Below, one piece after another: positions 15,962-26,094 of a stretch of DNA of 64,000 nt. The number at the start of each line of letters is the position of its first letter. Within the stretch, counting starts at the first letter, position 1. The stretch spans positions 1 through 64,000 of the forward strand of contig NZ_JAJTBB010000020.1 in assembly GCF_021287135.1 (NCBI RefSeq), given 5' to 3'. The translations under genes and the position numbers were made by a program. Under the pieces are notes generated by a model. That model was not told where the DNA came from, searched no databases, and saw only the letters and a list, made by a program, of their open reading frames with translations. Source of the stretch: Acidovorax sp. (GTDB lineage Bacteria > Pseudomonadota > Gammaproteobacteria > Burkholderiales > Burkholderiaceae_C).

Positions 15962-17026
15962 ATGGACGTCGCAGTCAAGGGCAGCAATCCCGCCAACAAT
16001 GAAAAAGCCAAGGCCCTGGCGGCCGCGCTCGCACAGATCGAGAAGCAGTTCGGCAAGGGCAGCATCATGCGCCTGGGCGAAGGCGAGGCCATCGAGGACA
16101 TCCAGGTCGTCTCCACCGGCTCGCTGGGCCTGGACATCGCCCTGGGCGTGGGCGGCCTGCCCCGCGGCCGGGTGATCGAGATCTACGGCCCGGAATCGTC
16201 GGGCAAGACCACGCTCACGCTGCAGGTCATTGCCGAGATGCAAAAGCAGGGCGGCACCTGCGCCTTTGTCGATGCCGAGCACGCGCTGGACATCCAGTAC
16301 GCGCAAAAGCTGGGCGTGCACGTGCCCGACCTGCTCATCAGCCAGCCCGACACCGGCGAGCAGGCGCTGGAAATCGTGGACAGCCTGGTGCGCTCGGGCG
16401 CGGTGGACCTGATCGTCATCGACTCGGTGGCCGCCTTGACGCCCAAGGCCGAAATCGAAGGTGAGATGGGCGACGCCCTGCCCGGCCTGCAGGCCCGCCT
16501 GATGAGCCAGGCCCTGCGCAAGCTCACCGCCACCATCAAGAAGACCAACTGCATGGTCATCTTCATCAACCAGATCCGCATGAAGATCGGCGTGATGTTC
16601 GGCAGCCCCGAAACCACCACCGGCGGCAATGCGCTCAAGTTCTACGCCTCGGTGCGCCTGGACATCCGCCGCACCGGCACCATCAAGAAGGGCGAGGACG
16701 CCATCGGCAACGAGACCAAGGTCAAGGTGGTTAAGAACAAGGTGAGCCCGCCCTTCAAGACGGCCGAGTTCGACATCCTCTTCGGCGAAGGCATCAGCCG
16801 CGAAGGCGAGATCATCGACATGGGCGTGAACGCCAAGGTCATCGAGAAGAGTGGCGCCTGGTACGCCTACAACGGCGAGAAGATCGGCCAAGGCCGCGAC
16901 AACGCCCGCGAGTTCCTGCGCGAGAACCCGGAGCTGGCCATGGAAATCGAGAACAAGGTGCGCGAAGGGCTGGGCATTGCCCTGCTGCCCCCCGCCGCGG
17001 CCCAGGCCGGCGGCAGCGCCGACTGA
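15962..17026 (+). CDS. recA: Recombinase RecA
   Basis: A 354-residue RecA, the usual length. The ATG has a strong AAGGAG ribosome site. The Walker A loop GPESSGKT lies at 76-83, the Walker B strand at [10 protein letters not shown], and the L2 loop region reads [20 protein letters not shown]. It catalyses homologous pairing and strand exchange and stimulates LexA self-cleavage. A LexA-like box is seen upstream. recX follows 88 bp downstream, separated by a hairpin repeat. Confidence 0.99.
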   Translation: MDVAVKGSNPANNEKAKALAAALAQIEKQFGKGSIMRLGEGEAIEDIQVVSTGSLGLDIALGVGGLPRGRVIEIYGPESSGKTTLTLQVIAEMQKQGGTCAFVDAEHALDIQYAQKLGVHVPDLLISQPDTGEQALEIVDSLVRSGAVDLIVIDSVAALTPKAEIEGEMGDALPGLQARLMSQALRKLTATIKKTNCMVIFINQIRMKIGVMFGSPETTTGGNALKFYASVRLDIRRTGTIKKGEDAIGNETKVKVVKNKVSPPFKTAEFDILFGEGISREGEIIDMGVNAKVIEKSGAWYAYNGEKIGQGRDNAREFLRENPELAMEIENKVREGLGIALLPPAAAQAGGSAD

Positions 17027-17052
17027 TCGGGACGCCGCGCAGATCATGGCCA

Positions 17053-17106
17053 AATTGGCTGCTAGCGCTTTGTGGATAAGCGCTGGCAGCTATCATTTTT
17101 GAAGCA
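17053..17106 (+). repeat. Interspersed hairpin repeat, copy C (best-preserved copy)
   Basis: Best example of a repeat family found at least eight times in this window. The left arm GCTGCTAGCGCTT and right arm AAGCGCTGGCAGC can form a 13-bp stem with one G-U pair and a loop of about 7 nt. They are followed by TATCATTTTTGAAGC. It lies between recA and recX, where a leaky terminator is known in E. coli, and its T-run fits that role. Confidence 0.8.
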
Positions 17107-17114
17107 ATCCCCCG

Positions 17115-17579
17115 ATGGGAGCCCCCACCCTTTCGCTCAAGGGCCGCGCGCTGCGGCTGCTGAGCCAGCGCGAGCATTCGCTGGAGGAACTGCGCCGCAA
17201 GCTGGCGCGCCATGTGCAGGAGGGCGACGACCTTGCCGCGGTGCTGCACGACCTGCAGGCCAAGGGCTTCATCAACGAAAGCCGGGTGGTGGAATCCGTG
17301 CTGCACCGCCGCGCCGGCCAACTGGGCGCGGCGCGCCTGCGCCAGGAACTGCAGGCCAAGGGCATTGCGTCCGAGGCCGTGCAGCAGGCTGTGGCGGGCC
17401 TGCAGTCCAGCGAGTTCCAGCGCGCCCATGCCCTGTGGCTGCGCAAGTTCGGCACGCCCCCGGGAGACGATGCGCGCGAATGGGCGCGGCAAAGCCGTTT
17501 TCTGGCGGCGCGGGGTTTCTCGGGGGACATCGTGCGCCGCGTGGTGCGCGGCGAAGCCCCCGAGCCTGACGCGGAGTAG
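17115..17579 (+). CDS. recX: Regulatory protein RecX
   Basis: A 154-residue protein of the three-helix repeat RecX fold: LRLLSQREHSLEELRRKLAR, GFINESRVVESVLHRRA and GARLRQELQAKGI. RecX binds in the groove of RecA filaments and limits recombinase activity. Its position directly after recA is standard. Expression may depend on readthrough of the hairpin repeat between the two genes. Confidence 0.93.
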   Translation: MGAPTLSLKGRALRLLSQREHSLEELRRKLARHVQEGDDLAAVLHDLQAKGFINESRVVESVLHRRAGQLGAARLRQELQAKGIASEAVQQAVAGLQSSEFQRAHALWLRKFGTPPGDDAREWARQSRFLAARGFSGDIVRRVVRGEAPEPDAE

Positions 17580-17618
17580 CGCCCCCCGGGGGCGACGAAA
17601 AGGTATTGCCGGCGGCGG

Positions 17619-18134
17619 CTAGCGCGAGGCCGGTGGCGCAGCCGGCATGGCCGACGCGCCGGGCTGGGCCCCTGTCGCCGGTGCCTGGCCGGTGGCAGTG
17701 CCGGTGCCCTGGCCGCTCAGGCCTTCGGGCGCGCTGCTGCCGGACGTCAGCGCCCCACCCTTGGGCGCACCCACGCTTTCGCGGCCGGGGGCGGTGGGGG
17801 TGTCGGCAGCCTGGGGCGCGGGCGATTCCACGGCGGGGGTGGTGGCGCCGGAGGGGGCCGTGCCCTGAGCGCGGTCTGCGCCGGGGCTGGGCCCCCCCGT
17901 GGTGGGCCCCGCGGAGGACTGCGCCGGGCCGTCGCCCACGCCGGTGCGCGATGCGCCTTCCGGGCCCAGCAGGTTGAACCCCAGCACGATCAGCAGCGCC
18001 AGCACGGCCGCAGCGATGAAGAAGGCCATCAGCCCTTTGTTCTCACGCTCGCTGGTCGGGCGCGGCGCGGGGGCGTTGTGCTGCGCCGTTGCGCTGGCGG
18101 GTGGCGGCGGGCGGTTGTCGGACGGGGCATTCAT
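17619..18134 (-). CDS. Single-pass membrane protein with Pro/Gly/Ala-rich tail, function unknown
   Basis: A 171-residue protein. A short charged N terminus (SERENKG) leads into one transmembrane helix (LMAFFIAAAVLALLIVLGFNLL, about residues 35-55). About 110 residues of low-complexity Pro/Gly/Ala/Thr sequence follow, with no recognisable domain. It looks like a tether that projects into the periplasm. Codon use is like its neighbours. Confidence 0.55.
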   Translation of the reverse strand: MNAPSDNRPPPPASATAQHNAPAPRPTSERENKGLMAFFIAAAVLALLIVLGFNLLGPEGASRTGVGDGPAQSSAGPTTGGPSPGADRAQGTAPSGATTPAVESPAPQAADTPTAPGRESVGAPKGGALTSGSSAPEGLSGQGTGTATGQAPATGAQPGASAMPAAPPASR

Positions 18135-18263
18135 GGCAGTCCTCGCAAGGGTGGTTGGCAGGGCCCACGGTAGAAGGCCCTGCGCGCGTCCCTTGTCGGA
18201 CGGGTGCCCGTTGCGGCTACGGCAGACGCCGGGGACGCGCCCGCTTCTGCGTCCGCGTGCCGG

Positions 18264-19199
18264 TCACGCCCCCAGCATCAGCCGCAGGTTCTGCACCGCG
18301 GCGCCGCTGGCGCCCTTGCCCAGGTTGTCCAGCCGCGCCAACAGCACGGCGTGGCGGTATTCCTCATTGCCGAACACCCGCAGCTCCAGCTTGTTGGTGT
18401 CGTTGAGCGCGGTGGCGTCGAGCTTGCCGTCCTCCGTGGGGGGCAGCACGCTCACCCATTGCTCGGGCGTGTTGGTCTTGGCGTAGTGCGCGGCCAGGGC
18501 GTCGTGCAGGTCGGCCGCCTTGGGGGCACCCGGCAGCGTGTCCAGGTGCAGTGGCAGCTGCACCAGCATGCCCTGGCGGAAGTTGCCCACGGCAGGCACA
18601 AAGATGGGCCGCCGGGTGAGGCCCGTGTAGCGCATGATCTCGGGCAGGTGCTTGTGCTGGAGCGTGAGGGCATAGGCCTCGAACAGCGGCGCCGTGCCGG
18701 CCTCGTAGGCCTCGATCATGGTGCGCCCGCCGCCCGAATAGCCGCTGACCGAGGGCAGGGCCACCGGAAAGTCGGCCGGCAGCAGCCCGGCGTCCACCAG
18801 GGGGCGCAGCAGCGCGATGGCGCCGGTGGCATAGCAGCCGGGGTTGGCCACGCGGTCCGCCTGGGCCACCGCCTGCGCCTGCCCGGGGGCCAGCTCGGGA
18901 AACCCGAAAACCCAGCCCGGCGCCGTGCGGTGGGCGGTGCTGGCGTCGATGATCTTGATCGTGCGGCCGGTGCTCTGCGTGATGGCATCCACCAGGGCCA
19001 CGGTCTCGCGCGCTGCATCGTCGTGCAGGCACAGCACCACCAGGTCCACCCCGGCCACCAGGTCGCGCTTGGCGGCCGGGTCCTTGCGCAGTTCCGGGGC
19101 AATGCTCACCAGTTCGATCTGCGGCAGGGCCTGCAGGCGTTCGCGGATCTGCAGACCCGTGGTGCCGGCTTCGCCGTCGATAAAGACTTTATGGGACAT
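18264..19199 (-). CDS. argC: N-acetyl-gamma-glutamyl-phosphate reductase (type 2)
   Basis: A 311-residue enzyme that reduces N-acetyl-glutamyl phosphate with NADPH, the third step of arginine synthesis. The start at 19199 has a CAGGAG site and opens with the NADP-binding strand [11 protein letters not shown]. The catalytic cysteine is C122 in [10 protein letters not shown]. The short length and the [10 protein letters not shown] motif mark the type 2 family. It is divergent from sucC. Confidence 0.95.
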   Translation of the reverse strand: MSHKVFIDGEAGTTGLQIRERLQALPQIELVSIAPELRKDPAAKRDLVAGVDLVVLCLHDDAARETVALVDAITQSTGRTIKIIDASTAHRTAPGWVFGFPELAPGQAQAVAQADRVANPGCYATGAIALLRPLVDAGLLPADFPVALPSVSGYSGGGRTMIEAYEAGTAPLFEAYALTLQHKHLPEIMRYTGLTRRPIFVPAVGNFRQGMLVQLPLHLDTLPGAPKAADLHDALAAHYAKTNTPEQWVSVLPPTEDGKLDATALNDTNKLELRVFGNEEYRHAVLLARLDNLGKGASGAAVQNLRLMLGA

Positions 19200-19408
19200 G
19201 GTTGCTCCTGGTGGAAGTGGCATGGGCTCCACGGCGCCCCGGAGTGGGACGCCCGGGGATCGGGAAGACGCAACCCCCCACTGTAAGGCCTGCAAAAGGA
19301 TGGTGCGCTGCAGCATGATACAGTCGTGGGTTGCCATGTCCCACGCCCGCGGCCAGACATTTCCAATCATGGCAAACGGGTAAACCCACCATTCCTGAGA
19401 GAGACCTC

Positions 19409-20569
<1,161 letters not shown>

Positions 20570-20584
20570 GCCCGGAGAACACAC

Positions 20585-21481
20585 ATGTCGATCTACATCA
20601 ACAAAGACACCAAGGTCATCACCCAGGGCATCACGGGCAAGACCGGCCAGTTCCACACCGAAAAGTGCCAGGAATACGCGAACGGCAAGAACTGCTTCGT
20701 GGCCGGCGTGAACCCGAAGAAGGCCGGCGAGTCCATCTTCAACATCCCGATCTACGCCTCCGTCAAGGAAGCGGCGAAGCAGACCGGCGCCACCGTGTCG
20801 GTGATCTATGTGCCGCCCGCAGGCGCTGCAGACGCGATCTGGGAAGCCGTGGAAGCCGACCTGGACATGGCCATCTGCATCACCGAAGGCATTCCCGTGC
20901 GCGACATGCTGATGGTGCGCAACAAGATGAAGGCCAAGGAAGCCGCCGGCGGCAAGAAGACCCTGCTGCTGGGCCCCAACTGCCCCGGCCTGATCACGCC
21001 CGACGAAATCAAGATCGGCATCATGCCCGGCCACATCCACCGCAAGGGCCGCATCGGCGTGGTGTCCCGTTCGGGCACGCTGACGTATGAAGCCGTGGCC
21101 ATGCTGACCGAAGTCGGCCTGGGCCAGTCCAGCGCCGTCGGTATCGGTGGCGACCCGATCAACGGCCTCAAGCACATCGACGTGATGAAGGCTTTCAACG
21201 ACGATCCGGACACCGACGCCGTCATCATGATCGGCGAAATCGGCGGTCCTGACGAAGCCGAAGCCGCCCAATGGTGCAAGGCCAACATGAAGAAGCCCGT
21301 GGTGGGCTTCATCGCCGGCGTGACGGCTCCTCCCGGCAAGCGCATGGGCCACGCCGGCGCGCTGATCTCCGGTGGCGCCGACACGGCCGATGCCAAGCTG
21401 GCCATCATGGAAGAGTCGGGCTTCGTGATCACGCGCAACCCGTCCGAACTGGGCAAGCTGCTGAAGGCCCAGCTGAAGTAA
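20585..21481 (+). CDS. sucD: Succinate--CoA ligase [ADP-forming] subunit alpha
   Basis: A 298-residue CoA-binding subunit. It shows the CoA-binding [15 protein letters not shown] region, [19 protein letters not shown] and the phospho-histidine loop [10 protein letters not shown]. It is an operon partner of sucC. A 6-bp GC-rich hairpin (CCGGCC/GGCCGG) directly after the stop may help to end transcription. Confidence 0.99.
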   Translation: MSIYINKDTKVITQGITGKTGQFHTEKCQEYANGKNCFVAGVNPKKAGESIFNIPIYASVKEAAKQTGATVSVIYVPPAGAADAIWEAVEADLDMAICITEGIPVRDMLMVRNKMKAKEAAGGKKTLLLGPNCPGLITPDEIKIGIMPGHIHRKGRIGVVSRSGTLTYEAVAMLTEVGLGQSSAVGIGGDPINGLKHIDVMKAFNDDPDTDAVIMIGEIGGPDEAEAAQWCKANMKKPVVGFIAGVTAPPGKRMGHAGALISGGADTADAKLAIMEESGFVITRNPSELGKLLKAQLK

Positions 21482-21486
21482 GCAAG

Positions 21487-21502
21487 CCGGCCCGAAGGCC
21501 GG
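21487..21502 (+). terminator. GC-rich hairpin after sucD
   Basis: CCGGCC and GGCCGG arms around a CGAA tetraloop, five bases after the sucD stop codon. There is no T-run, so it may be a processing or stability element rather than an intrinsic terminator. Confidence 0.4.
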
Positions 21503-21728
21503 GTGGCTGGGGAGCGCCCCTTCCCCGGCCCTGCGGAACAAGCGTCTGGAACTCCGGTTTCAGGCACTTTTTTTCTGGGCCCTGCCATGCCTGCCGTGGC
21601 GCGCTCACCGCCCAACCCGCCGGGCGGTGACAAAAATGGCAGCTTCCGGCCAAAACGCCTGCGGTCGGCGGACAAGAAAGACCGCCGTGAGCGCCGTCGC
21701 ACCCCCTGCCAGCGGCCTTGCGGTGCCT

Positions 21729-21757
21729 TTGCAGGGCCCGAAACCCCGGCGTAAATA
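21729..21757 (+). promoter_or_regulatory. Candidate sigma-70 promoter of the CHASE2 signalling operon
   Basis: TTGCAG and TAAATA boxes separated by 17 bp, in the one AT-richer stretch of the 318-bp gap between sucD and the kinase gene. Predicted initiation near 21764 would leave a short leader ahead of the GTG at 21800 and rules out the TTG at 21758 as a start. The rest of the gap shows only the hairpin after sucD. Confidence 0.4.
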
Positions 21758-21799
21758 TTGCTTGAATGTGTCCCAAACCAGCGTGGAGACCAAGAGCAA

Positions 21800-24487
21800 G
21801 TGGGACGGACACTGTCGGGACCGAAGGGGGGCGTAGGGCGTGCCGACGGGTTGCGTGCTGCCTTGGCGGCGGCGGCAGTCGTCGCCTTTGCTGCCGTCAC
21901 CGGAGCCTTGGCGCAGCTGGAATACCGGCTGTATGACACGGCCCTGGCGGCCGGCGCCGTGCCCCCGCCGCCCGGAATCACCCTGGTCGGTATTGACGAA
22001 GCGGGTGCTGCGGCCCTGGGAACCGGGCCGGAAGCCCGGGCCGGGTACGCGCGGCTGATCGACGCACTCACGGCCGCCGGCGCCAAGACGGTTGTTCTGC
22101 TCTCCCCGCTGGACGGGCCGCAGTCCGGCAGTGGGCTGGCCTACCTGCAGAAGATCCGCTCCACGGTCGCCGCCAGTGGCGACACCTCGGCGCTGGCGGC
22201 GGAGCTGGGCCGCGCGGCCGAAGAAGGCGCCCGCCTGCTCGACGGCGACGCCCGCCTGGCCGAAAGCCTCCAGCGTGCCGGCAATGTATTTCTGGCGTCG
22301 CAGTACGCGGTGGCGGGTGGTACGCCCGCGCCGCTGCCGCCGTTTGCGCAGCGCAGTGCGCTGGCAGACCCCGGCGCGTTGGCTGTGCCCGCCACGGCCG
22401 CACGCCATCCGGCCGACCGGATCGGCACGGCGGCGGCCGGGGTGGGCCACTGGCTGGCCACGCCGGACGGAGACGGCACGGTCCGGCGCATCCCGCTGCT
22501 GCTGCGCTATGACAACGTGGGCATTCCTTCGCTGGCCTTGCTGGCGGCGCGCCACAGCCTGCACCTGGGACCGCGGGAGGTGCGGTGGGACGAGGCCCGC
22601 TCCGGGGTCCAGGTGGGCGGGCTGCTGACGCCCACCGATGCTGCGGCCCGGATGTTGCCGCGCTGGTACGGCGCGCCGGAGGCAGAGGCGCGGCCGTTTC
22701 CCGTGGTGCCGCTGGCGCAGGTGTTGAACGGCGCGGTGCCGCCGCAGCGCTTCAAGGACCAGGTGGTGCTGGTGGGCGAAACCGGTGGAACCCTGGCCGC
22801 GCCCTGGGCGGTGGGTGGCGGGGGGACCCTGGCGCCCGTCGAGGCGCTCGCGCACGCCGTGTCCGCACTGGGTCATGGCTTGGGCGTGCGCCAGCCCGCG
22901 TGGGCGCTGGCCGCCGGCTGGGGCGCGGCGCTGGTCGCGCTGCTGGGCATCGCCCTCGGGCTCCCCCGCCTTTCGCGCACGGCAGGGGCGGCGCTGGGGG
23001 GCGCGCTCTTCGTGGCGCTGGTCGGCGCCGAGTGGGCGTTGTTGCGCCACGCGGGGCTGTGGGTCACGCTGGTGCCCGGCGCCCTGGCGCTGTTGGCGGG
23101 CACGGCCATGCTCTGGCTGCTGCGCTGGTCCCCTGGCGCCAGCGCAGCCGGCACAGCCCGGGATGCGGGCGAGGCGGCCGAGGCGGACCGCATGCTGGCG
23201 CTGGCCTTGCACGGCCAGGGGCAGCTGGACAAGGCCTTTGAGCGCTTGCGCAAATTGCCCCCCAGTGATGCGCTGCTGGACAACCTGTACCACTTGGGCC
23301 AGGACTTCGAGCGCAAGGGAAATCTCGTGCGGGCCAAGTCGGTCTACAAGCACATCCTGCAGCACAACAAGGGTTTCCGGGACGCCTATGCCCGCTACAA
23401 GCGCGTGCGCGCGCAGCTGCACAAGGACCCGGGCACGCCGTCGAGCACGCCCGCCTCGGTGCCGCCGGCAGCCGCCACCCGCTTGGCCGGCGATGCGTCG
23501 GTAGGGGTGCCCCAGCTCGGCCGCTACCAGATCGAGAGAGAAATCGGCAAGGGGGCCATGGGCGTGGTCTACCTGGGCCGGGACCCGAAGATTGGCCGCG
23601 TGGTCGCCATCAAGACGCTGGCGCTTGCCGAGGAATTTGAAGGCCATGCGCTGGTGGACGCCCGCGCCCGGTTCTTCCGCGAAGCGGAAACGGCGGGGCG
23701 CCTGCAGCATCCCTGCATCGTGACGATCTTTGATGCGGGCGAGGAGCACGACCTCGCCTACATCGCCATGGAATTCCTCAAGGGCGCCGACCTGGCCCAG
23801 GCCTGCCGCAGCGGGCAGCTGCTGCCCGTGCCCACCGTGCTGTCGATTGCAGCGCGCGTGGCTGACGCGCTGGATTACGCGCACGCGCACCAGGTGGTGC
23901 ACCGCGACATCAAGCCCGCCAACATCATGTTCGACCCCGCCACCGATGCCGTGAAGGTAACGGACTTCGGCATTGCCCGCATCACGGATGCGAGCAAGAC
24001 GCGCACTGGCCTGGTTTTGGGAACGCCCAGCTTCATGTCGCCCGAACAGCTGGCGGGCAAAAAAGTGGACGGCCGGTCCGACCTGTATTCGCTGGGCGTG
24101 ACCCTGTTTCAGCTGCTCACCGGATCGCTGCCGCTGCGGGGCGAGTCGATGCCCGAGCTCATGCACAAGATCGCCAACGTGGAGGCACCGGATGTCCGCC
24201 AGCTGCGCCCGGACCTGCCGGCGGAGGTGGCGCGCGCCGTGGCCCTGGCGCTGCAGAAGCGGCCCGAGGCCCGCTACCAGACCGGCCGGCAGTTCGCGGC
24301 TGACCTGCGGCAAGCCGCCGCGCTGGCGGGCCTGGAAGCCCCTTTGCGGGCAGAAGCAGTCGACTATGATGCACGGCGCGACGCAACAGGGCATGAAATG
24401 GCGGATTCCACCCCAACCGTGATGGCAGCAACACCGGCGGGCCGGGATGCACCGCTTCCCTCCCCGCCTGCGGCCGGTGCCCGATGA
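21800..24487 (+). CDS. CHASE2-domain serine/threonine protein kinase
   Basis: About 895 residues. After an N-terminal membrane helix there is an extracytoplasmic CHASE2 sensor domain (ITLVGIDEAGAAALG onward, residues ~45-345). Three closely spaced transmembrane helices follow (~355-450), then a TPR-like stretch (MLALALHGQGQLDKAFERLR; LDNLYHLGQDFERKGNLVRA). From ~574 there is a complete Hanks-type kinase: GKGAMGVVYLG glycine loop, VAIK lysine, VHRDIKPANIMF (~700), DFG (~721) and SPEQ. The start is uncertain: GTG at 21800 has a GGAG upstream and lies after a plausible promoter, and the frame is open back to a TTG at 21758. It is the first gene of a five-gene signalling operon and overlaps the PP2C gene by ATGA. 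It probably phosphorylates the FHA partner after sensing an envelope signal. Confidence 0.92.
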   Translation: MGRTLSGPKGGVGRADGLRAALAAAAVVAFAAVTGALAQLEYRLYDTALAAGAVPPPPGITLVGIDEAGAAALGTGPEARAGYARLIDALTAAGAKTVVLLSPLDGPQSGSGLAYLQKIRSTVAASGDTSALAAELGRAAEEGARLLDGDARLAESLQRAGNVFLASQYAVAGGTPAPLPPFAQRSALADPGALAVPATAARHPADRIGTAAAGVGHWLATPDGDGTVRRIPLLLRYDNVGIPSLALLAARHSLHLGPREVRWDEARSGVQVGGLLTPTDAAARMLPRWYGAPEAEARPFPVVPLAQVLNGAVPPQRFKDQVVLVGETGGTLAAPWAVGGGGTLAPVEALAHAVSALGHGLGVRQPAWALAAGWGAALVALLGIALGLPRLSRTAGAALGGALFVALVGAEWALLRHAGLWVTLVPGALALLAGTAMLWLLRWSPGASAAGTARDAGEAAEADRMLALALHGQGQLDKAFERLRKLPPSDALLDNLYHLGQDFERKGNLVRAKSVYKHILQHNKGFRDAYARYKRVRAQLHKDPGTPSSTPASVPPAAATRLAGDASVGVPQLGRYQIEREIGKGAMGVVYLGRDPKIGRVVAIKTLALAEEFEGHALVDARARFFREAETAGRLQHPCIVTIFDAGEEHDLAYIAMEFLKGADLAQACRSGQLLPVPTVLSIAARVADALDYAHAHQVVHRDIKPANIMFDPATDAVKVTDFGIARITDASKTRTGLVLGTPSFMSPEQLAGKKVDGRSDLYSLGVTLFQLLTGSLPLRGESMPELMHKIANVEAPDVRQLRPDLPAEVARAVALALQKRPEARYQTGRQFAADLRQAAALAGLEAPLRAEAVDYDARRDATGHEMADSTPTVMAATPAGRDAPLPSPPAAGAR

Positions 24488-25293
24488 CGTTCGCTTCCAC
24501 ATCCATGACCTACGAATTTTTCGCGCGGACCGACAAGGGGCGCGTGCGCTCCAACAATGAAGACGCGGTCGCGGTGGACCGCGATGCGCAGGTCGCCATC
24601 CTGGCCGACGGCATGGGCGGATACAACGCGGGCGAAGTGGCCAGCGGCATGGCCACCACGTTCATCCGCACCGAGATGGCCCGCTGGCTGGCCCAGGCAG
24701 GCACATCCCCCCAGACCACCGACGTGCGCCGGGCGCTGGAGATCTGCGTCGAGAACGCCAACCACGCCATCCTCGGGGCGTCGCTCTCCAACCCGCAGTA
24801 CGCGGGCATGGGCACCACGCTGGTGGTGGGCGTCTTCCATGGCAGCCGGCTCATCCTGGGGCACATTGGCGATTCCCGCTGCTACCGGCTGCGGGACGGG
24901 GCGCTGCAGCAGATCACCCGTGACCATTCCTGGCTGCAGGAGCAGGTGGATGCCGGCCTGCTCACGGCGCAGCAGGCGGCGCTCTCGGGCAACCGCAATC
25001 TCGTCACCCGCGCCCTGGGCGTGGAGCCCAACGTCCAGATGGAAGTCAACGAATTTCAGGTGGCTCCCAACGACCTTTTCCTGATGTGCTCGGACGGCCT
25101 GACCGACATGGTGGCGGACGACGACTTGGCGGACCTGGTGCGTGCGCCCTTGTCCCTGGAGGAAAAAGCCACATTGCTCATCGACACGGCCAATGCCAAC
25201 GGCGGCCGTGATAACGTGAGTGTGCTGCTGGTGCAGGCGACCGCTGGAGGCAAGAAACGGGGCCTTATGTCCCGTTTGCTCGGTGCCGCTTGA
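24484..25293 (+). CDS. PP2C-family serine/threonine phosphatase
   Basis: A 269-residue Stp1/PrpC-type phosphatase. Metal-binding motifs are visible in order: RTDKGRVRSNNEDA, ILADGMGGYNAGEVAS, GDSRCYRLRDG, MCSDGLTDMV and GGRDNVSVLL. Dephosphorylation needs Mn2+ or Mg2+. The start codon overlaps the kinase stop, so kinase and phosphatase are made together. It most likely reverses phosphorylation by the CHASE2 kinase. Confidence 0.95.
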   Translation: MTFASTSMTYEFFARTDKGRVRSNNEDAVAVDRDAQVAILADGMGGYNAGEVASGMATTFIRTEMARWLAQAGTSPQTTDVRRALEICVENANHAILGASLSNPQYAGMGTTLVVGVFHGSRLILGHIGDSRCYRLRDGALQQITRDHSWLQEQVDAGLLTAQQAALSGNRNLVTRALGVEPNVQMEVNEFQVAPNDLFLMCSDGLTDMVADDDLADLVRAPLSLEEKATLLIDTANANGGRDNVSVLLVQATAGGKKRGLMSRLLGAA

Positions 25294-25339
25294 GTGGCCT
25301 CAACTACAACAACATTACGCATTACATCAGGAGTGGATC

Positions 25340-25999
25340 ATGCCCAAAATGATCGTTTCAATCGACGGGGTCGTCATCAAGGAAGTGCAACTGACCAAGG
25401 AGCGCACCACGCTCGGCCGCCGTCCCTACAACGACATCGTCATTGACAACCTCGCCATCAGCGGTGAGCACGCCGTGATCCACATGGCCGGCCCGGAGGT
25501 TGAGATCGAGGACCTGGGCAGCACCAACGGAACGTATGTCAACGCCAAGGCCGTCAAGCGGCAGGAGCTGCGCAGCGGTGACACCATCGAGGTCGGCAAG
25601 TACAAGATCCGTTTCCTGAACGAGACCGAAGGCCAGAACTTCGAGAAGACGATGATCTTCAAGCCCGGCATGGTGCCCCCCGTGGGCGGGGCTGCCGCAG
25701 CGCCGCGGCCCATGCCCCAGCCGTCCGCTGCCGCCCCCCTGGCGGCGGTCATCCGGGTCATGTCGGGCGCGGCCGCTGGGCGGGAAGTGTCCCTGCAGAA
25801 GGTCGTGACCACCATCGGCAAGCCCGGCGTGGCCGTGGCCTCGATCACCAAGCGGCTGCAGGGCTTTGTGCTGGCGCATGTGGAAGGCCCGGACATGCCG
25901 CTGCTCAACGGGGCGCCCATCGGGTCGTCGCCTGTGCCCCTGAAAAACGGTGACCTGCTGGAACTGGCCGGCACCGAAATGCAGTTCCAGCAGCTCTGA
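25340..25999 (+). CDS. FHA-domain protein with second, degenerate FHA-like half
   Basis: A 219-residue protein with an AGGAG ribosome site at the ATG. The N-terminal FHA domain has the phosphothreonine-binding marks: LGRRPYND, the SGEHA serine/histidine pair and STNGTYVN. A Pro/Ala linker follows, and the C-terminal ~85 residues have a similar layout (EVSLQKVVTTIGKPG ... LLNGAPIG ... LKNGDLLELAGTEMQF) but lack the SxxH and GTxVN residues. It is probably the reader of phosphothreonine made by the kinase two genes upstream. Confidence 0.92.
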   Translation: MPKMIVSIDGVVIKEVQLTKERTTLGRRPYNDIVIDNLAISGEHAVIHMAGPEVEIEDLGSTNGTYVNAKAVKRQELRSGDTIEVGKYKIRFLNETEGQNFEKTMIFKPGMVPPVGGAAAAPRPMPQPSAAAPLAAVIRVMSGAAAGREVSLQKVVTTIGKPGVAVASITKRLQGFVLAHVEGPDMPLLNGAPIGSSPVPLKNGDLLELAGTEMQFQQL

Positions 26000-26094
26000 G
26001 GGCCACGGGCCCCGGCCTGCTGGCCCGGCGGGTGGCGGCCCTTTTGCCGCGGCCGGCACAGGGCGCCTTCCAGCCCCTTTCTTGATCCCCACCC

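Noticed and set aside
17580-17594. Intrinsic terminator after recX
   Set aside because: The CGCCCCC/GGGGGCG inverted repeat has almost no loop and no T-run.
21758-21800. TTG start at 21758 for the CHASE2 kinase
   Set aside because: It has no ribosome site and lies upstream of the predicted transcription start; GTG at 21800 fits better, though the choice is not certain.
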